DNA of 9,439 nucleotides from an uncultured Collinsella sp. (GTDB lineage: Bacteria > Actinomycetota > Coriobacteriia > Coriobacteriales > Coriobacteriaceae), in NCBI GenBank assembly GCA_902489225.1, contig CABTZA010000065.1:1-9439 (forward strand), given 5' to 3'. How positions within the stretch are numbered: position 1 is the first letter of the stretch; every line of letters starts with the position of its first letter. Below are positions 5,590 through 9,439 of this stretch, in pieces. The notes under the pieces are model-generated. The model did not search any database and was not told the origin of the DNA. It was given only the letters and a program-made list of their open reading frames with translations. The translations under genes were made by a program, and so were the position numbers.

Positions 5590-5884
5590 GGCATCCTCCT
5601 CAAACTGATGAACCTCAATTTGAGCTTACGAGGAGGGCGGGCAGCCACGACCAGCGCGGGCAAAATAGGCCTCCGGCTGCAAACCAGATGCTGACCAAAC
5701 ACTTGACGGGATGCTTGACCGAAAATGCGTACCGCAACAAAACAGCATGTAAACATAGACGGCCAACCCGCCCTTTTGAGCCAGATACCCGCAGCCACCA
5801 CAGAAACAACAGGTGACCACAGCCTAAGAAGTCGACAAATGAACACCCGTACGTCGACAAACGAGCAAATCGCTCGCAAAGAGT
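5590..5884. other. Gene-free intergenic stretch
   Basis: About 295 bp with no gene I can support. It holds the leader of the minus-strand gene starting at 5589. It also has a 9-bp direct repeat GTCGACAAA at 5831-5839 and 5853-5861, and a small hairpin CGAGC/GCTCG at 5862-5866 and 5872-5876. A minus-strand frame crosses it but has unusual composition and no ribosome site. No clear -35/-10 pair was found. Confidence 0.6.
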
Positions 5885-5925
5885 GTCCCCAACGACTAGA
5901 CAAAAAATGACTAGTCATTGGGGAC
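5885..5925. repeat. GTCCCCAA palindrome downstream of gltD
   Basis: Arms 5885-5899 (GTCCCCAACGACTAG) and 5911-5925 (CTAGTCATTGGGGAC) are 15 bp with one difference, which becomes a U-G pair in minus-strand RNA. The 11-nt loop holds six A residues, so the minus-strand RNA has UUUUUU in the loop, right after the short palindrome TGACTAGTCA. It begins 17 nt beyond the gltD stop. It looks like a repetitive extragenic palindrome that may also end or protect the gltBD message. Confidence 0.75.
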
Positions 5926-5942
5926 GTTCTTAAATGACTACT

Positions 5943-7424
<1,482 letters not shown>

Positions 7425-7429
7425 GGCAC

Positions 7430-9439
7430 TTACGCCTCCTTCTTGGTCGAAGCAACAGAGCTGGCGGCGGCGGGTACAGCGCCAGCGACACCACCCGCCA
7501 CATCAAAGCGAGCGACATCGGCGGCGTCGGCGCGACCGGTCACAATGTCAAACGCCAGCTCCTCGGCCTGCGCATGCGTCTTGCCGACGGCCTCGGCGGC
7601 GGCGACAATCGCCAGCACGCGCTCGTACTCGGTCGGAATGACCTTCACAAAGTGCTTGCTCATCGAGTCGAAGCTGTAGAGCAGCTTGATGCCGCGCGGG
7701 CTCTGCGTCGCGTCCACGTGCTCTTGGATGAGTGCACGAATCTGCGCCAACTCGTCGACCGTCGGGGCCTTGAGCTCCACGCTCTCGTGGTTCACGCGGG
7801 CATCGAGCGTGCCGTACTGGTCAAAGACATAGGCCACGCCACCCGTCATACCGGCGGCGAAGTTCTGCCCGACCTCGCCCAGGATGAGCGCCAGACCGCC
7901 CGTCATGTACTCGCAGCCATGGTTGCCGCAGCCCTCGACCACCACGGTGGCGCCGGAGTTGCGCACGGCAAAACGCTGGCCGGCAAGACCGTTAATGAAG
8001 CCGCGGCCGCTCGTGGCACCAAAGAACGCAACGTTGCCCACGATGATGTTCTCGTCGAACTTGTAGGTCGCATGCGGGTTGGGGCGCACCGACACCTCGC
8101 CGCCCGAAAGGCCCTTGCCAAAGTAGTCGTTGGCGTCGCCGCACACGTTGAGCGTAATGCCGCGTGGCAGGAAGGCGCCAAAGCTCTGACCGGCCGAACC
8201 ATCGCAATCGATGGTGATGGAGCCGGCGGGCAGGCCCTCGGGATGCGCCTTGGTCACCGCGTTGCCCAAGATGGTGCCCACGCAGCGGTTGACGTTGGCG
8301 ATATCGGCGCGGAAGCGAATCGGACGCAGGTGCGCACGGGCATCGGCCGTATAGGGCACAAACAACGTGGAGTCGAGCGTCTTGTCGAGCTCGCTGTCCG
8401 CGGCCATCTGTGGCAGGAAGTGGCGACCGTCGGCGCCCGGAATATGGGCACCGAACTCGCAGGTCGCGCTCGCCAGCACGGGCGACAGATCGAGCAGGTT
8501 TGCTTTGCGGTTGCCCGGGACCTCGATCTGGCGCAAGCACTCAGGATGACCGACCATCTCGTCGATGGTGCGGAAGCCCAGGCTCGCCATGACCTCACGC
8601 AGCTGCTCGGCAACAAAGAGCATAAAGTGCTCAACGTGCTCGGGCTTGCCGCGGAAGCCGCGACGCAAGCGACAGTTTTGCGTGGCAATGCCGGCCGGGC
8701 AGGTATCCTGCTGGCAGTCGCGCTGCATGAGGCAGCCCATGGAGATGAGCGGCATGGTCGCAAAGCCAAACTCCTCGGCACCCAGCAGGCAGGCGACGGC
8801 GACGTCGGTGCCGTCCATGAGCTTGCCATCGGCCTCGAGCACCACGCGTGAGCGCAAACCGTTTTGCAGCAGCGTCTGCTGGGCCTCGGCAAGGCCAAGC
8901 TCCAGCGGCAGACCCGCGTGCCAGATAGAGTCGCGCGCAGCGGCACCCGAGCCGCCATTGTGGCCGCTGATCAAGATCTTGTCGGCAGCGCCCTTGGCCA
9001 CGCCGGTGGCGATGGTGCCGACGCCGGCCTCGCTGACCAGCTTGACCGACACGCGCGCGCCGGGGTTGGCGTTCTTAAGATCGAAGATAAGCTCTGCCAA
9101 GTCCTCGATGGAGTAGATGTCGTGGTGCGGCGGAGGCGAAATCAGGCCGATGCCGGGCGTGGACTGACGGACCTCGGCAATCCAGGGGTAGACCTTCTTG
9201 CCGGGCAGGTGACCGCCCTCACCGGGCTTGGCGCCCTGGGCCATCTTGATCTGAATCTCGAAGGCGCTGCACAGGTAGCGGCTCGTCACGCCAAAGCGCG
9301 CGCTTGCCACCTGCTTGATGGCGGAGTTCTTGGAGTCACCGTTAGCCAGCGGGGTCTCGCGACGCGGGTCCTCGCCGCCCTCGCCCGAGTTGGAACGGCC
9401 GTGCAGGCGGTTCATGGCGATGGCCATGCACTCGTGTGC
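7430..9439 (-). CDS. gltB: Glutamate synthase large subunit, C-terminal two thirds or less (5' end missing)
   Basis: The frame is open to the right edge, giving 669 residues of the large (alpha) subunit. The N-terminal glutaminase domain with its catalytic Cys and most of the central domain lie outside. What is present begins in the synthase domain with AHECMAIAMNRLHGRSNSGEGGED, the conserved substrate and FMN loop. The FMN-binding barrel includes KILISGHNGGSGAA and GTDVAVACLLGAEEFGFAT. The 3Fe-4S cluster cysteines follow as C-x5-C-x4-C at fragment residues 236, 242 and 247 (CLMQRDCQQDTC). The C-terminal half is the right-handed beta-helix with its repeated glycine motifs, for example GNVAFFGATSGRGFINGLAG and GGLALILGEVGQNFAAGMTGGVAYV. 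The protein ends in an alanine-rich tail before TAA at 7430-7432. gltD follows directly. This pair forms the NADPH-dependent bacterial enzyme. Confidence 0.97.
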   Translation of the reverse strand, partial: AHECMAIAMNRLHGRSNSGEGGEDPRRETPLANGDSKNSAIKQVASARFGVTSRYLCSAFEIQIKMAQGAKPGEGGHLPGKKVYPWIAEVRQSTPGIGLISPPPHHDIYSIEDLAELIFDLKNANPGARVSVKLVSEAGVGTIATGVAKGAADKILISGHNGGSGAAARDSIWHAGLPLELGLAEAQQTLLQNGLRSRVVLEADGKLMDGTDVAVACLLGAEEFGFATMPLISMGCLMQRDCQQDTCPAGIATQNCRLRRGFRGKPEHVEHFMLFVAEQLREVMASLGFRTIDEMVGHPECLRQIEVPGNRKANLLDLSPVLASATCEFGAHIPGADGRHFLPQMAADSELDKTLDSTLFVPYTADARAHLRPIRFRADIANVNRCVGTILGNAVTKAHPEGLPAGSITIDCDGSAGQSFGAFLPRGITLNVCGDANDYFGKGLSGGEVSVRPNPHATYKFDENIIVGNVAFFGATSGRGFINGLAGQRFAVRNSGATVVVEGCGNHGCEYMTGGLALILGEVGQNFAAGMTGGVAYVFDQYGTLDARVNHESVELKAPTVDELAQIRALIQEHVDATQSPRGIKLLYSFDSMSKHFVKVIPTEYERVLAIVAAAEAVGKTHAQAEELAFDIVTGRADAADVARFDVAGGVAGAVPAAASSVASTKKEA

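Noticed and set aside
5586..5918. Minus-strand open frame of 110 codons in the gltD-downstream gap
   Set aside because: It has no ribosome site, runs into the palindrome and overlaps the start of the next gene; its composition looks like chance translation of a repeat-containing gap.

Overview
The window looks like a chromosomal segment of a high-GC Coriobacteriia bacterium, most likely Collinsella. The grounds are GC-rich codon usage, gltBD and copper-gene sequences of actinobacterial type, and many intergenic palindromes of the GGGGACAG / GGGGACGTTCTT kind that I associate with Collinsella. The genus is my inference from sequence style, not a search result.

Left part, + strand (1-1218): a copper-handling cluster. 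It holds the C-terminal end of a copper-type P1B ATPase (copA, cut by the window edge), a 73-residue copper chaperone (copZ) and a CsoR-type copper-sensing repressor (csoR). A strong candidate structured RNA lies between copA and copZ; nearly all of its irregular pairs are G-U wobbles on the + strand. A near-perfect 24-bp palindrome separates copZ from csoR.

Next (1219-1895): a GGGGACAG palindromic element, then a small two-helix membrane protein with a C-terminal zinc ribbon, then a bidirectional terminator facing the minus-strand genes.

Middle part, minus strand (1946-5589): a metal-dependent amidohydrolase, a putative AbiEi-like/DUF559-like protein with a PD-(D/E)XK nuclease signature, and a 235-residue protein I do not recognise. 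The nuclease-like gene is bracketed by two same-orientation copies of a composite repeat. Each copy has two different 59-bp palindromic units about 80 bp apart. This gene-plus-repeat arrangement is the most unusual structure in the window.

Right part, minus strand (5590-9439): a gene-free stretch of about 350 bp ending in a palindrome, then gltD and gltB, the small and large subunits of NADPH glutamate synthase. They are translationally close (5 bp apart) and transcribed leftward; gltB runs off the right edge and lacks its N-terminal part. Together they make two glutamates from glutamine and 2-oxoglutarate, the assimilation step after glutamine synthetase.
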